Of a stretch of 64,000 nt of DNA, positions 41,643 through 49,137 are shown piece after piece (position 1 is the first letter of the stretch; each line of letters begins with the position of its first letter). Source of the DNA: an uncultured Oscillospiraceae bacterium (GTDB lineage Bacteria; Bacillota; Clostridia; Oscillospirales; Oscillospiraceae); the NCBI GenBank assembly GCA_910587345.1, contig CAJUKH010000037.1, positions 32,128 to 96,127 of the forward strand. The letters run 5' to 3'. Made by a program: the position numbers and the translations under genes. Under the pieces are notes generated by a model. The model saw only the letters and a program-made list of their open reading frames with translations. It was not told the DNA's origin and did no database searches.

Positions 41643-42875
41643 ATGAAACATCCCCGTCCTTATCCCATCGTCACCATCACCAAAAAGGGTCAGCGGGCCA
41701 TTGAGGAAGGCCACCCCTGGGTCTACGCCGGGGAGGTCCTCTCCTGCCCTGAAGCGGCGGAGAACGGCACCATTGTGGATGTATGCAGCGAAAAGGGGAC
41801 CTGGTTGGGGGCGGGGCTTTTGAGCCTTTCCTCCCTCATCCGGGTGCGGCTTTTGTCCCGGAACCCCAACGACGCCTTTGACGACGGCTTCTGGTTCCGC
41901 CGGTTCCAATACGCCTGGGCCTATCGGAAGAGCGTGCTGGAGCCTGCCGACCTCACCGCCTGCCGGGTGGTCTTTGGAGAGTCCGACGGCCTGCCCGGAT
42001 TGACAGTGGACCGATTCAACGACATTCTGGTGGTCCAGACCCTCTCTTTTGGGCTGGAGCAGCGCAAACACACCCTCTTCCCCCTTCTCATCCGAACGCT
42101 GCGGGAGGACGGGCAGGATATCCGCTGTATTTACGAGCGCAACGATGAAGCTCTGCGGGACAAGGAAGGTCTGCCCCAGCACAAGGGCTTCGCCCCCCTC
42201 CCCGGCGAGGCCATGCCCGCCGGGACTGTGACCCAGATCACGGAAAACGGGGTCAAGTACACCGTAGACTTTGAAAACGGCCAGAAAACCGGCTTCTTTT
42301 TGGACCAGAAGTACAACCGCCGGGCGGTGGCCCGGCTGGCGGCGGGGAAACGGGTGCTGGACTGCTTCACCCACACCGGCTCCTTCGCCCTCAACGCTGC
42401 CCTGGGCGGTGCGGAGCACGTCACCGCCGTGGACGTGTCCCAGTCCGCCGTGGATATGGCCCGGCAGAACGCCATATTGAACGGTTTGGAGGGGCGGATG
42501 GACTTCCTCTGCGCCGACGTCTTTGACCTTCTCCCCCGGCTGGTGGAGGAAAAGCGGCGGGAGTGGGACTTCATCATTCTGGACCCCCCTGCCTTCACCA
42601 AATCCCGGCGCACCGCCGACCAGGCCGCCCGGGGCTATAAAGAGATCAACTACCGGGCCATGAAGCTCCTCCCCCGGGGCGGCTATCTGGCCACCTGCTC
42701 CTGCTCCCACTTTATGGAGGAGCGCCGCTTTTTAGGAGTCATCGCTGCGGCCGCCCGGGACGCCGGGGTACAGCTCAAGCAGATCGAAGCCCGTCAGCAG
42801 TCCCCTGACCACCCCATCCTCTGGGGCGTGGAAGAGACCAACTACCTGAAATTTTATCTCTTTCAGCTGGTGTAA
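41643..42875 (+). CDS. Class I rRNA methyltransferase, RlmI-like (PUA plus SAM domains)
   Basis: A 410-residue enzyme of the RlmI/YwbD group, which methylates cytosine C5 in 23S rRNA. It begins with a PUA-like domain (VTITKKGQRAIEEGHPWVYAGE; about 1-80), then FGESDGLPGLTVDRF near 113. The SAM domain has LDCFTHTGSFALNAALGGA near 238, AVDVSQSAVDMA near 260 and the catalytic-type IILDPPAFTKSR near 308, with CSCSHFM carrying the Cys near 348. The ATG at 41643 has GAGGT eight bases upstream. It is a single-gene unit. Confidence 0.92.
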   Translation: MKHPRPYPIVTITKKGQRAIEEGHPWVYAGEVLSCPEAAENGTIVDVCSEKGTWLGAGLLSLSSLIRVRLLSRNPNDAFDDGFWFRRFQYAWAYRKSVLEPADLTACRVVFGESDGLPGLTVDRFNDILVVQTLSFGLEQRKHTLFPLLIRTLREDGQDIRCIYERNDEALRDKEGLPQHKGFAPLPGEAMPAGTVTQITENGVKYTVDFENGQKTGFFLDQKYNRRAVARLAAGKRVLDCFTHTGSFALNAALGGAEHVTAVDVSQSAVDMARQNAILNGLEGRMDFLCADVFDLLPRLVEEKRREWDFIILDPPAFTKSRRTADQAARGYKEINYRAMKLLPRGGYLATCSCSHFMEERRFLGVIAAAARDAGVQLKQIEARQQSPDHPILWGVEETNYLKFYLFQLV

Positions 42876-42892
42876 GCTCCGCTGATTCAAAC

Positions 42893-42933
42893 AAAAGGAC
42901 TGCGGTGTACCAAAGGTACACCGCAGTCCTTTT
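42893..42933. terminator. Bidirectional terminator between RlmI-like and DAO-Rieske genes
   Basis: A perfect 19-bp stem (42893-42911 with 42915-42933), AAA loop, with A/T runs at both outer ends. The two flanking genes converge on it. Confidence 0.93.
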
Positions 42934-42934
42934 C

Positions 42935-44227
42935 TCACATATCCCTTGTGGCCGGATTGTCCAGCACCTTTCCCTGCTTGGAAAACCGGGAGCCGTGGCA
43001 AGGGCAGTCCCAGCTGTGCTCCTGGGCATTATACCGCAACACACACCCCATGTGAGAGCACCGGGGCGTTACCGGCATCATAAGATCCATGGCCGCCTCC
43101 ATCACATTGGCGGCCAGCTGCACCCGCAGCATGGTCCGGGAGGGGGAAAACAGCTCCTCATAAGGGCTTTCCTTCCCCCGAGTCAGGTCACAGAGCACCT
43201 CTGCCGCCGCCATAGCGGTGGTCATGCCCCATTTGTTGAATCCGGCAGCCACATACAGCCCCGGCGTATTACGGGAGTAGGGGCCGATATAGGGCGCCCC
43301 ATCCAGGCTCATACAATCCTGGGTGGCCCACCGCTCCACCACCTCCGCCTTGGGATAATGGATGCGGGCGAACTGCTCCAGTTCCTGCCAGCCGCCCCCC
43401 GCCTTTCCGGTGCGGTGTCCCCCGCCCCCCAGTAAGAGCAGGTCCTCCTGACTGCGAAAGGAAAGGCCGGTGTCAGTCTCGTCCAGATACATCCCCGCAA
43501 GGGGGCCGGCCCCCTTTAATGCTATCACATAGGAGCGGTGCTGATACAGCTTGAGAAAATACCCCCCATGGCTGTCAAACAGGGGAAAATGGGTGGCCAC
43601 AATAACCTTTTCCGCCCGGATGGTCCCCCGGTCCGTGACCACCACTCCCGGCTTCCAGGAGATGGCCCGGGTCCTCTCCCGGATGTTCAGCCCTTCCGCA
43701 ATGGCGGCCAGAAATTTCAGGGGGTGGAAACGGCCCTGACGGGGAAACCGCACCGCCCCCGCCACCGGGAAGGGCAGCGGCAACGCCGTAACCAGCTCTG
43801 CCGGAATGTTCAGCAATCCCAGCGCCTCCATCTCCTGTTCCAGCCCCTGGGTCCCTGTGCGGGAGTAGATATAGTTGTCCTCCTCTTGAAAGTCACACTC
43901 TATCTTCCCCGCCAGCGCCCGGTATGCCGCCAGCGCCCCCTCATTGGCCTCATAATAAAGGCGAGCCTTCTCCGCCCCGAACTGGGCCAACAGCTTGTGA
44001 TAGATCAGCCCGTGCTGACTGGTGAGTTTTGCGGTGGTGTCCCCCGTTACGCCGCCGGCCACCCGCTCGGCTTCCACCAGCAGATAGTCCACCCCCGCCT
44101 GCTCCAGCTTCCATGCGCACAATAGCCCCGCCAGTCCGCCGCCGATGATGAGCACATCGGTCCGGGTGTCCCCCTCCAATGTTGGGAAGCCGGGCATCCG
44201 GGCTGTTTTTTTCCAAAGAGATCCCAT
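42935..44227 (-). CDS. FAD-dependent oxidoreductase with C-terminal Rieske domain
   Basis: A 430-residue fusion. Residues 20-375 form a DAO-type FAD oxidoreductase: DVLIIGGGLAGLLCAWKLEQ near 24, VIVATHFPLF and LYVAAGFNKWGMTTAMAAAE near 318. The last 50 residues are a Rieske 2Fe-2S module, CSHMGCV ... DCPCHGSRF, with the two Cys-x-His pairs. This pairing is known from many Firmicutes (YhfW-like), with unknown substrate. The start at ATG 44227 follows GGAGGTGA; the GTG nine bases earlier lies inside that site. Cytoplasmic, no signal peptide. Confidence 0.9.
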   Translation of the reverse strand: MGSLWKKTARMPGFPTLEGDTRTDVLIIGGGLAGLLCAWKLEQAGVDYLLVEAERVAGGVTGDTTAKLTSQHGLIYHKLLAQFGAEKARLYYEANEGALAAYRALAGKIECDFQEEDNYIYSRTGTQGLEQEMEALGLLNIPAELVTALPLPFPVAGAVRFPRQGRFHPLKFLAAIAEGLNIRERTRAISWKPGVVVTDRGTIRAEKVIVATHFPLFDSHGGYFLKLYQHRSYVIALKGAGPLAGMYLDETDTGLSFRSQEDLLLLGGGGHRTGKAGGGWQELEQFARIHYPKAEVVERWATQDCMSLDGAPYIGPYSRNTPGLYVAAGFNKWGMTTAMAAAEVLCDLTRGKESPYEELFSPSRTMLRVQLAANVMEAAMDLMMPVTPRCSHMGCVLRYNAQEHSWDCPCHGSRFSKQGKVLDNPATRDM

Positions 44228-44282
44228 AAAAATCACCTCCCCAGCAGTATGCCCTTTTTATGGCTTTTTGCCCCATTTGGGC

Positions 44283-44323
44283 AAAAAAGTCCCCTCCGTT
44301 TTAAGACGGAAGGGGACTTTTTT
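44283..44323 (-). terminator. Terminator of the aldo/keto reductase gene
   Basis: A long stem with one bulge (AAAAAAGTCCCC paired with GGGGACTTTTTT) followed by T run on the minus strand. Confidence 0.88.
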
Positions 44324-44330
44324 CTTTATA

Positions 44331-45467
44331 TCAGCCCTTCAGCTTGGCCGTAAAGTCGGCCATGGCTTCAGAGATCTTGATCTGCTGGGGGCAGACCGCC
44401 TCGCAGCTGCGGCAGCCGATGCAGGCGGCGGGCCGCTTATCCTCGGGCAGCGTACCGATGTACATGGTGGGGATAAACCCGCCGCCGGTGAAGGAATGCT
44501 CATTATACACCTCAATGAGCTTGGGGATGTCCAACCCCATGGGGCAGTGGCTGGTACAGTAGTGGCAGGCGGTACAGGGCAGAGACTTCTTCCCCAGCAT
44601 CTCCTGCGCCAGCTCCAGCAGACCCGTCATCTCGGCTTCCTTCAGGGGCGCATCAGTCTCAAAGGTCTTGATATTGGCCTCCATCTGCTCCCGATTGGAC
44701 ATACCGGAAAGGACCATGGTCACCTCCGGAATGCTTTGAAGGAACCGGAAGGCCCAAGCGGGCACTGTCTCCTCCGGCCGCATGGCCGCCAGCTTTGCGG
44801 CCTCCTCCTCGGCGAGCTTGGCCAACCGGCCGCCCCGGAGAGGCTCCATGACCCAGACGGGAATGTTATACTCCTTCAGAAGCTCCACTTTCCCCTTTGC
44901 GTCCTGGAAGGTCCAGTCCAGATAATTCAGCTGGATCTGGCAAAACTCCATATCCTTGCCGTAGGCCGCCAGAAACCGCTTGGTGGTGTTCAGATCCCCA
45001 TGGACCGAAAAGCCCAGGTGGCGGATCTTCCCCGCCTTCTTCATCTCCAGCAGATAGGATACGGTGTGGTACTTCTCATCATCCAGATAGGCGTCGATGT
45101 TCAGCTCACAGACGTTGTGGACCAGATAGAAGTCAAAATACTCCACCTGACACTTCTCCAGCTGCTTTGCAAAAATCTCCTCCACCTTGCCCATATTGTT
45201 CAGGTCATAGCCGGGGAACTTGGTGGCCAGATAAAACTTCTCCCGGGGGTGCCGCTTCAGGGCTTTTCCCATCACCAGCTCGGAGTTGCCGTTGTGATAG
45301 CCCCAGGCCGTGTCATAATAGTTGATGCCGGAGGCCATGGCGATATCCACCATCTCAAAGGTGGCCTGCTCGTCGATCTCCCCATCCTTCCCCTCTACCG
45401 TGGGCAGCCGCATGGCACCCATGCCCAAAGCAGAAAGCTCCAGATCCTGAAATTTTTTGTAAAGCAT
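44331..45467 (-). CDS. Aldo/keto reductase with C-terminal 4Fe-4S ferredoxin motifs
   Basis: A 378-residue oxidoreductase. The aldo/keto reductase barrel (about 1-270) shows SALGMGAMRLPT, the catalytic Asp/Tyr pair in GINYYDTAWGYHNG near 45, Lys in FYLATKFPGY and His in YLVHNV near 110. The C-terminal part has CTACHYCTSHCPMGLDI near 292 and CIGCRSCEAVCPQQI near 346, two CxxCxxCxxxCP clusters. This fused type is common in anaerobic Firmicutes, with ferredoxin as likely electron partner. ATG 45467 is set by AAAGGA eight bases upstream; an ATG three codons earlier would abut that site. Confidence 0.92.
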   Translation of the reverse strand: MLYKKFQDLELSALGMGAMRLPTVEGKDGEIDEQATFEMVDIAMASGINYYDTAWGYHNGNSELVMGKALKRHPREKFYLATKFPGYDLNNMGKVEEIFAKQLEKCQVEYFDFYLVHNVCELNIDAYLDDEKYHTVSYLLEMKKAGKIRHLGFSVHGDLNTTKRFLAAYGKDMEFCQIQLNYLDWTFQDAKGKVELLKEYNIPVWVMEPLRGGRLAKLAEEEAAKLAAMRPEETVPAWAFRFLQSIPEVTMVLSGMSNREQMEANIKTFETDAPLKEAEMTGLLELAQEMLGKKSLPCTACHYCTSHCPMGLDIPKLIEVYNEHSFTGGGFIPTMYIGTLPEDKRPAACIGCRSCEAVCPQQIKISEAMADFTAKLKG

Positions 45468-45552
45468 CTCTCTCATCCTTTCTCTTTGTTCCGCCCGCTT
45501 TGCGGCCCGGAACTTCTTCCGGTTTCCCTGTCTTTTCAGACCTTTCACATTT

Positions 45553-45581
45553 ATTATACCAACGGGAATGGGTCCTCGCAA
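45553..45581 (-). promoter_or_regulatory. Promoter of the aldo/keto reductase gene
   Basis: On the minus strand TTGCGA (45581-45576), 17-bp spacer and TATAAT (45558-45553) with extended TGG. Confidence 0.72.
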
Positions 45582-45611
45582 ATACTTATTTTCACGCTCG
45601 ACCAAGCTTTA

Positions 45612-45630
45612 CCATACCTTTTAGGTATGG
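45612..45630. promoter_or_regulatory. 8-bp palindrome CCATACCT-TTT-AGGTATGG
   Basis: It lies 30 bp upstream of the aldo/keto reductase -35 and 58 bp after the end of the spore-surface gene at 45689. There is no U run, so it is either a weak 3' hairpin of the latter or an upstream operator of the former. Confidence 0.35.
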
Positions 45631-45688
45631 CAGAGCATCCAAGACCACCCGCATCCACCCACTCCCGCACGGCAAAAACGCCCCGCAG

Positions 45689-46498
45689 TTACCAAAGCTC
45701 TGCCACATCCATCACGGCTCGCTCCACACGCAGGGCCTTTGGCGCGTCCAGCACCAGGGACACCGATGTCTCACAGCCGCTGTTTCCTTGGGGATACAGC
45801 ACCGCAGCATACCGTAGTGTCCGAGAGCCGTGGGTCAGCTGCTCCATGGAAAAACGCAGGGGCACCGCATCGGAAAACCCGCCGCCGGGCGACTGCTTGA
45901 GCCGGATCGTTCCCGTCCCCTCCGCCGGAGAGGCGGCGCAGACATTCAGCGTATATTGGACCGCATAGGCTTTTTTCGGGTCCAGCTGGAGCTGCGCGGG
46001 GCTGCGCTCCTCCCAGCGGATACCCTTCCCGATGCACTTTCGCAGCCGCCAGGACATCCGGCAGCCCGGCTCCCACAGCATTCCATCCCGCTGCCCCACC
46101 AGCTGAAGGGCACTTTTTCCACAACACGGCACCTTTGAGGACTCGCAAGGCTCTGTCTCCCATGACGGAGGACAAGGCTCCGGCGGACACGGCTCCGGCG
46201 GACAGGGGCGGGGGCAAAACTCCAGCACCTGGGCCAGTTTGTTTTTCAGCAGCATCTGGTTTTGGGTCACCGCCTCCACCAGATCGGTAACGCTCTTATT
46301 GACCGCCAATACATCCTGGGGTGTGGCGCAGGGCTTGGAACCGGGCAGGGTCCCGAGGATATATTGCAGCTTCTCACCCTCGGCATTGAGGATATGACTT
46401 AACGCAAGCTCTTCCATGGCGATGGACGCAATGATCATCGTCAGGGCTTCCTCCCGGGTCATATCCGCCCCATTTGGGGGAAAAGAAGGCATAGACAT
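45689..46498 (-). CDS. Spore-surface-type protein with shared N-terminal domain and Pro-Cys stalk
   Basis: A 269-residue protein. Residues 1-92 are a paralogue of the N-terminal domain of both collagen-like proteins across the divergent promoter: SIAMEELALSHILNAEGEKL followed by QYILGTLPG. In place of a Gly-X-Y stalk it has CPRPCPPEPCPPEPCPP (about 95-111), then a Cys-containing beta-rich C-terminal domain that ends ALRVERAVMDVAELW. ATG 46498 has GGAG eight bases upstream; 21 extra open codons are ignored. An exact sigma-K-type promoter precedes it. It probably joins the outer spore layer, possibly cross-linked through disulfides (inference). Confidence 0.78.
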   Translation of the reverse strand: MSMPSFPPNGADMTREEALTMIIASIAMEELALSHILNAEGEKLQYILGTLPGSKPCATPQDVLAVNKSVTDLVEAVTQNQMLLKNKLAQVLEFCPRPCPPEPCPPEPCPPSWETEPCESSKVPCCGKSALQLVGQRDGMLWEPGCRMSWRLRKCIGKGIRWEERSPAQLQLDPKKAYAVQYTLNVCAASPAEGTGTIRLKQSPGGGFSDAVPLRFSMEQLTHGSRTLRYAAVLYPQGNSGCETSVSLVLDAPKALRVERAVMDVAELW

Positions 46499-46571
46499 AT
46501 CAAAAACTCCATAGCGCATCCCGGGCAGCGCCGGGATGGAAATGTACGGCTGGAAATTCATACCGCCGCTT

Positions 46572-46600
46572 TAGCCTATGCCCGTATGGGCGCCCCGGTG
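46572..46600 (-). promoter_or_regulatory. Sigma-K-type promoter of the Pro-Cys spore-surface gene
   Basis: On the minus strand CACC (46600-46597), a 16-bp spacer, and CATAGGCTA (46580-46572) match the mother-cell sigma-K consensus (ACm, then CATAnnnTA) at every defined position. The ATG is about 74 bp downstream. Confidence 0.6.
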
Positions 46601-46608
46601 CCACCGGG

Positions 46609-46637
46609 AACTGCGGCGGCGGCAACCGCATACACTG
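46609..46637 (+). promoter_or_regulatory. Possible sigma-K-type promoter of the collagen-like genes
   Basis: AACT (46609-46612), 16-bp spacer, CATACACTG (46629-46637): the same layout as the opposite-strand promoter, with the last base of the -10 deviating. It would read into 46728-49026 and the glycosyltransferase. A 7-bp hairpin (GGCGTAT/ATACGCC, 46685-46704) lies in the leader before the AAAGGAG site. Confidence 0.42.
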
Positions 46638-46727
46638 TTTTGGGCGCTGCGCCGCAGAGAGCCCATCTCCCTGCCCGCTGCGCCGGCGTATCTCAAAATA
46701 CGCCCCAAACCGAAAGGAGATCCTACC

Positions 46728-47840
46728 ATGTCTCTGCCCAGCTTTCCCAACGTCGACCCGCCCATTCAGCGGGAAGACGCAGTCAATCAGATCCTCTCCT
46801 CCATCGCCATGGAGGAACTCGGTCTGAGCCATATCCTCAATGCCGAGGGCGAGAAGCTGCAATATATCCTTGGAACTCTGCCCGGTCTCAGCGGTCCTCC
46901 CGCCACGGTCAGCGATGTGCTGGCCGCCAACGAGAGCGTTCGCAGTATGCTGGAGACCGCCGTGCAAAACCAGCTTTTTCTCAAAGCGAAAATGCAGGGG
47001 GCGTTGAGCGCTTCCCCCATGTCGGGCGCCACCGGTCCCACCGGACCTACCGGCGCCACCGGACCTGCCGGCGGCCCCACCGGAGCCACAGGCGCCACCG
47101 GGGCTACCGGCGCTACGGGTACCACGGGCGCTACCGGCGCCACGGGTGCCACAGGTGCCGACGGCGCTCCGGGCGCTGACGGTCCCACCGGACCCACTGG
47201 GGCTACCGGGGCCACAGGCCCTGCCGGCGCCGCCGGACCTGCGGGTGCTGATGGCGCTACCGGCGCCACCGGGGCCACAGGGGCTGCGGGCATTGCCGGT
47301 GCCACTGGCGCCACTGGCGCTACCGGGGCCACCGGCGCTGCGGGTGTGGCCGGCCCCACAGGTGCCACGGGTGCCACCGGCGCTACCGGCGCCACCGGCG
47401 TGACCGGACCCACCGGACCTACCGGCCCCAACGTCACCGCCACCTCCGCCTTTGCCGCCAATACCAGCGGCAGCGTGATAAGCGTCATCCTTGGCGGGAC
47501 CCCGGTCCCCCTGCCCGACAGCCAGCTCCTGTCCCCGGACATTACCGTCAATGGCGCCAACACGGTATTCACGGTAAATGCCGCCGGGCTTTATCAGCTT
47601 TCCTACAACGTCAACACCACCGCAGCTCTGGCCAGCGGCACCCGTCTTCTCATCAACGGTGTCGCCAACACGGCCTCCACCGTGGCCCCCGTCGTATCCC
47701 TGAGCCACTTCTCCAACGAGATCCTGGTGAACCTGAACGCCGGGGACACTGTCTCCCTGCAAATGTTCGGCGTTGTTTCCACTGCCACCCTGCTGCCCGG
47801 CTCCGCCGGCGCGACCCTGTCCATCACCCGTCTGAGCTGA
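46728..47840 (+). CDS. Collagen-like spore-surface glycoprotein 1 (BclA type)
   Basis: A 370-residue protein with the shared N-terminal domain (1-95; SIAMEELGLSHILNAEGEKL), a collagen stalk of Gly-X-Y triplets from about 100 to 234, mostly GAT and GPT, and a C-terminal BclA-like trimerising head (about 238-370; SAFAANTSGSV to TLSITRLS). The many Thr in the Y position are likely O-glycosylation sites as in Bacillus exosporium BclA. The stalk has one single-residue break (GPAGGPTG) near 114. The ATG at 46728 follows AAAGGAG. A spore-surface place is inferred from domain family and promoters. Confidence 0.9.
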   Translation: MSLPSFPNVDPPIQREDAVNQILSSIAMEELGLSHILNAEGEKLQYILGTLPGLSGPPATVSDVLAANESVRSMLETAVQNQLFLKAKMQGALSASPMSGATGPTGPTGATGPAGGPTGATGATGATGATGTTGATGATGATGADGAPGADGPTGPTGATGATGPAGAAGPAGADGATGATGATGAAGIAGATGATGATGATGAAGVAGPTGATGATGATGATGVTGPTGPTGPNVTATSAFAANTSGSVISVILGGTPVPLPDSQLLSPDITVNGANTVFTVNAAGLYQLSYNVNTTAALASGTRLLINGVANTASTVAPVVSLSHFSNEILVNLNAGDTVSLQMFGVVSTATLLPGSAGATLSITRLS

Positions 47841-47853
47841 GGGAGGGAATCTC

Positions 47854-49026
47854 ATGTCTTTGCCTATGTTTCCCCAGATCGATCCCCCTCTGACCCGTGA
47901 GGAAAGCCTCAATGAGATCATTTCCTCCATTGCCTCCGAAGAACTCAGCTTAAGCCATATTCTCAATGCCGAAGGTGAAAAACTGCAATATGTTCTGGGC
48001 ACTCTACCCGGCCTTGCAGTACCGGCGGCCTTGGACGAGGTCATGCAGATCAACCAGAGCGTGCAGAACACCCTGTCCGACATTATGGAACAGCAGATGC
48101 TTCTGACCGCCAAGCTAAGCTCGGCCATGAACGCTCCCATTGCTCCCGGCCCCACCGGTCCTACCGGTCCCGTCGGGCCTACCGGCCCCGCCGAAGGTCC
48201 CACCGGCCCCACCGGCGCCACTGGACCTGCCGGGGCGGATGGCCCCACCGGGGCGGACGGAGCGGACGGTCCCACCGGAGCCACAGGCGCCGCAGGCAGC
48301 CAAGGCCCTACCGGTCCCACCGGGGCAGAAGGCCCTGCCGGAGCCATTGGTCCCACGGGACCCACCGGGTCCACCGGGGTTACCGGCGCCACCGGAGCCA
48401 CAGGAGCGGACGGCTCCACCGGCCCCACCGGCGCTACCGGAGCCACGGGTGCCGCCGGGATTGCCGGCATGGCAGGTGCCACCGGCGCAGCAGGCGCCAC
48501 AGGTGCTTCCGGCGCCGCCGGAGCTACCGGCGCCACGGGCGCTGCCGGGCCTAATCCCACCAGCACCGCTGCCTTTGCCGCCAACACCCAGGGCAGCACC
48601 GTTCTGGTGGCTTTGGGCGGCAGTCCCGTCCCCCTGCCTGACGCCCAGCTCCTCTCCCCCGGCATCACCGTCAACGCCGGAGGTACCGTGTTCACCGTGG
48701 CGGAGGCCGGCACCTATCAGATCTCCTACCATGTGAATACCACCCTCGCCCTGCTCATGGGCACCCGGTTGGTGATCAACGGGGCCAACAGCATCCCCTC
48801 CACCATCGCCCCGGTGGTGTCCACCTCCCGCTTTGAGAATCAGATCAAGGTCACCCTGCCCGCTAACTCCACCATCACCCTCCAGCTCTATCCGGCCACG
48901 GTTGTCGGGACCGCCGTCCTGGCGGGCAGCGGCGCAGGCGCCTCCCTGACCATCATTCGGCTGGAGCCGGCGGCCGCAGCCGTTGAGAGTGAGCATGAGT
49001 CTGAGATAGAGATAGAGGATGAGTAA
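47854..49026 (+). CDS. Collagen-like spore-surface glycoprotein 2 (BclA type)
   Basis: A 390-residue paralogue of the preceding protein, 13 bp downstream with GGGAGG upstream of the ATG. It has the shared N-terminal domain (SIASEELSLSHILNAEGEKL), a Gly-X-Y stalk from about 98 to 240 with GPT, GAT and GAD triplets, the same kind of single-residue break (GPAEGPTG) near its start, a BclA-like head, and an extra acidic tail VESEHESEIEIEDE that its neighbour lacks. The two heads could form mixed trimers; the acidic tail would give them different surface charge (inference). Confidence 0.9.
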   Translation: MSLPMFPQIDPPLTREESLNEIISSIASEELSLSHILNAEGEKLQYVLGTLPGLAVPAALDEVMQINQSVQNTLSDIMEQQMLLTAKLSSAMNAPIAPGPTGPTGPVGPTGPAEGPTGPTGATGPAGADGPTGADGADGPTGATGAAGSQGPTGPTGAEGPAGAIGPTGPTGSTGVTGATGATGADGSTGPTGATGATGAAGIAGMAGATGAAGATGASGAAGATGATGAAGPNPTSTAAFAANTQGSTVLVALGGSPVPLPDAQLLSPGITVNAGGTVFTVAEAGTYQISYHVNTTLALLMGTRLVINGANSIPSTIAPVVSTSRFENQIKVTLPANSTITLQLYPATVVGTAVLAGSGAGASLTIIRLEPAAAAVESEHESEIEIEDE

Positions 49027-49027
49027 C

Positions 49028-49111
49028 GCACGGAGCACAGCCCTCCGTGCTCCGGACAACTCCATTTGAACTTTTTGGTCTTCCGCCGGCGCTTTGCGCC
49101 GGCGGAAGACC
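49028..49111 (+). terminator. Two stem-loops between collagen-like gene 2 and the glycosyltransferase
   Basis: An 8-bp stem at 49028-49050 and a perfect 16-bp GC-rich stem with TTT loop at 49077-49111. Neither is followed by T runs, so read-through into the glycosyltransferase at reduced level is likely. Confidence 0.6.
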
Positions 49112-49137
49112 ATGATATGCAAAAAGGAGGCCACCCA

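Noticed and set aside
47020..47420. Short tandem repeats resembling a CRISPR-like array
   Set aside because: The repeat period is 9 bases and it encodes Gly-X-Y triplets; there are no spacers and no cas genes.
46500..48713. Very long minus-strand open frames with PVAPVGPV repeats opposite the collagen-like genes
   Set aside because: They are antisense shadows of Gly-X-Y codons in GC-rich DNA; they have no ribosome sites and the plus-strand proteins have recognisable domains.
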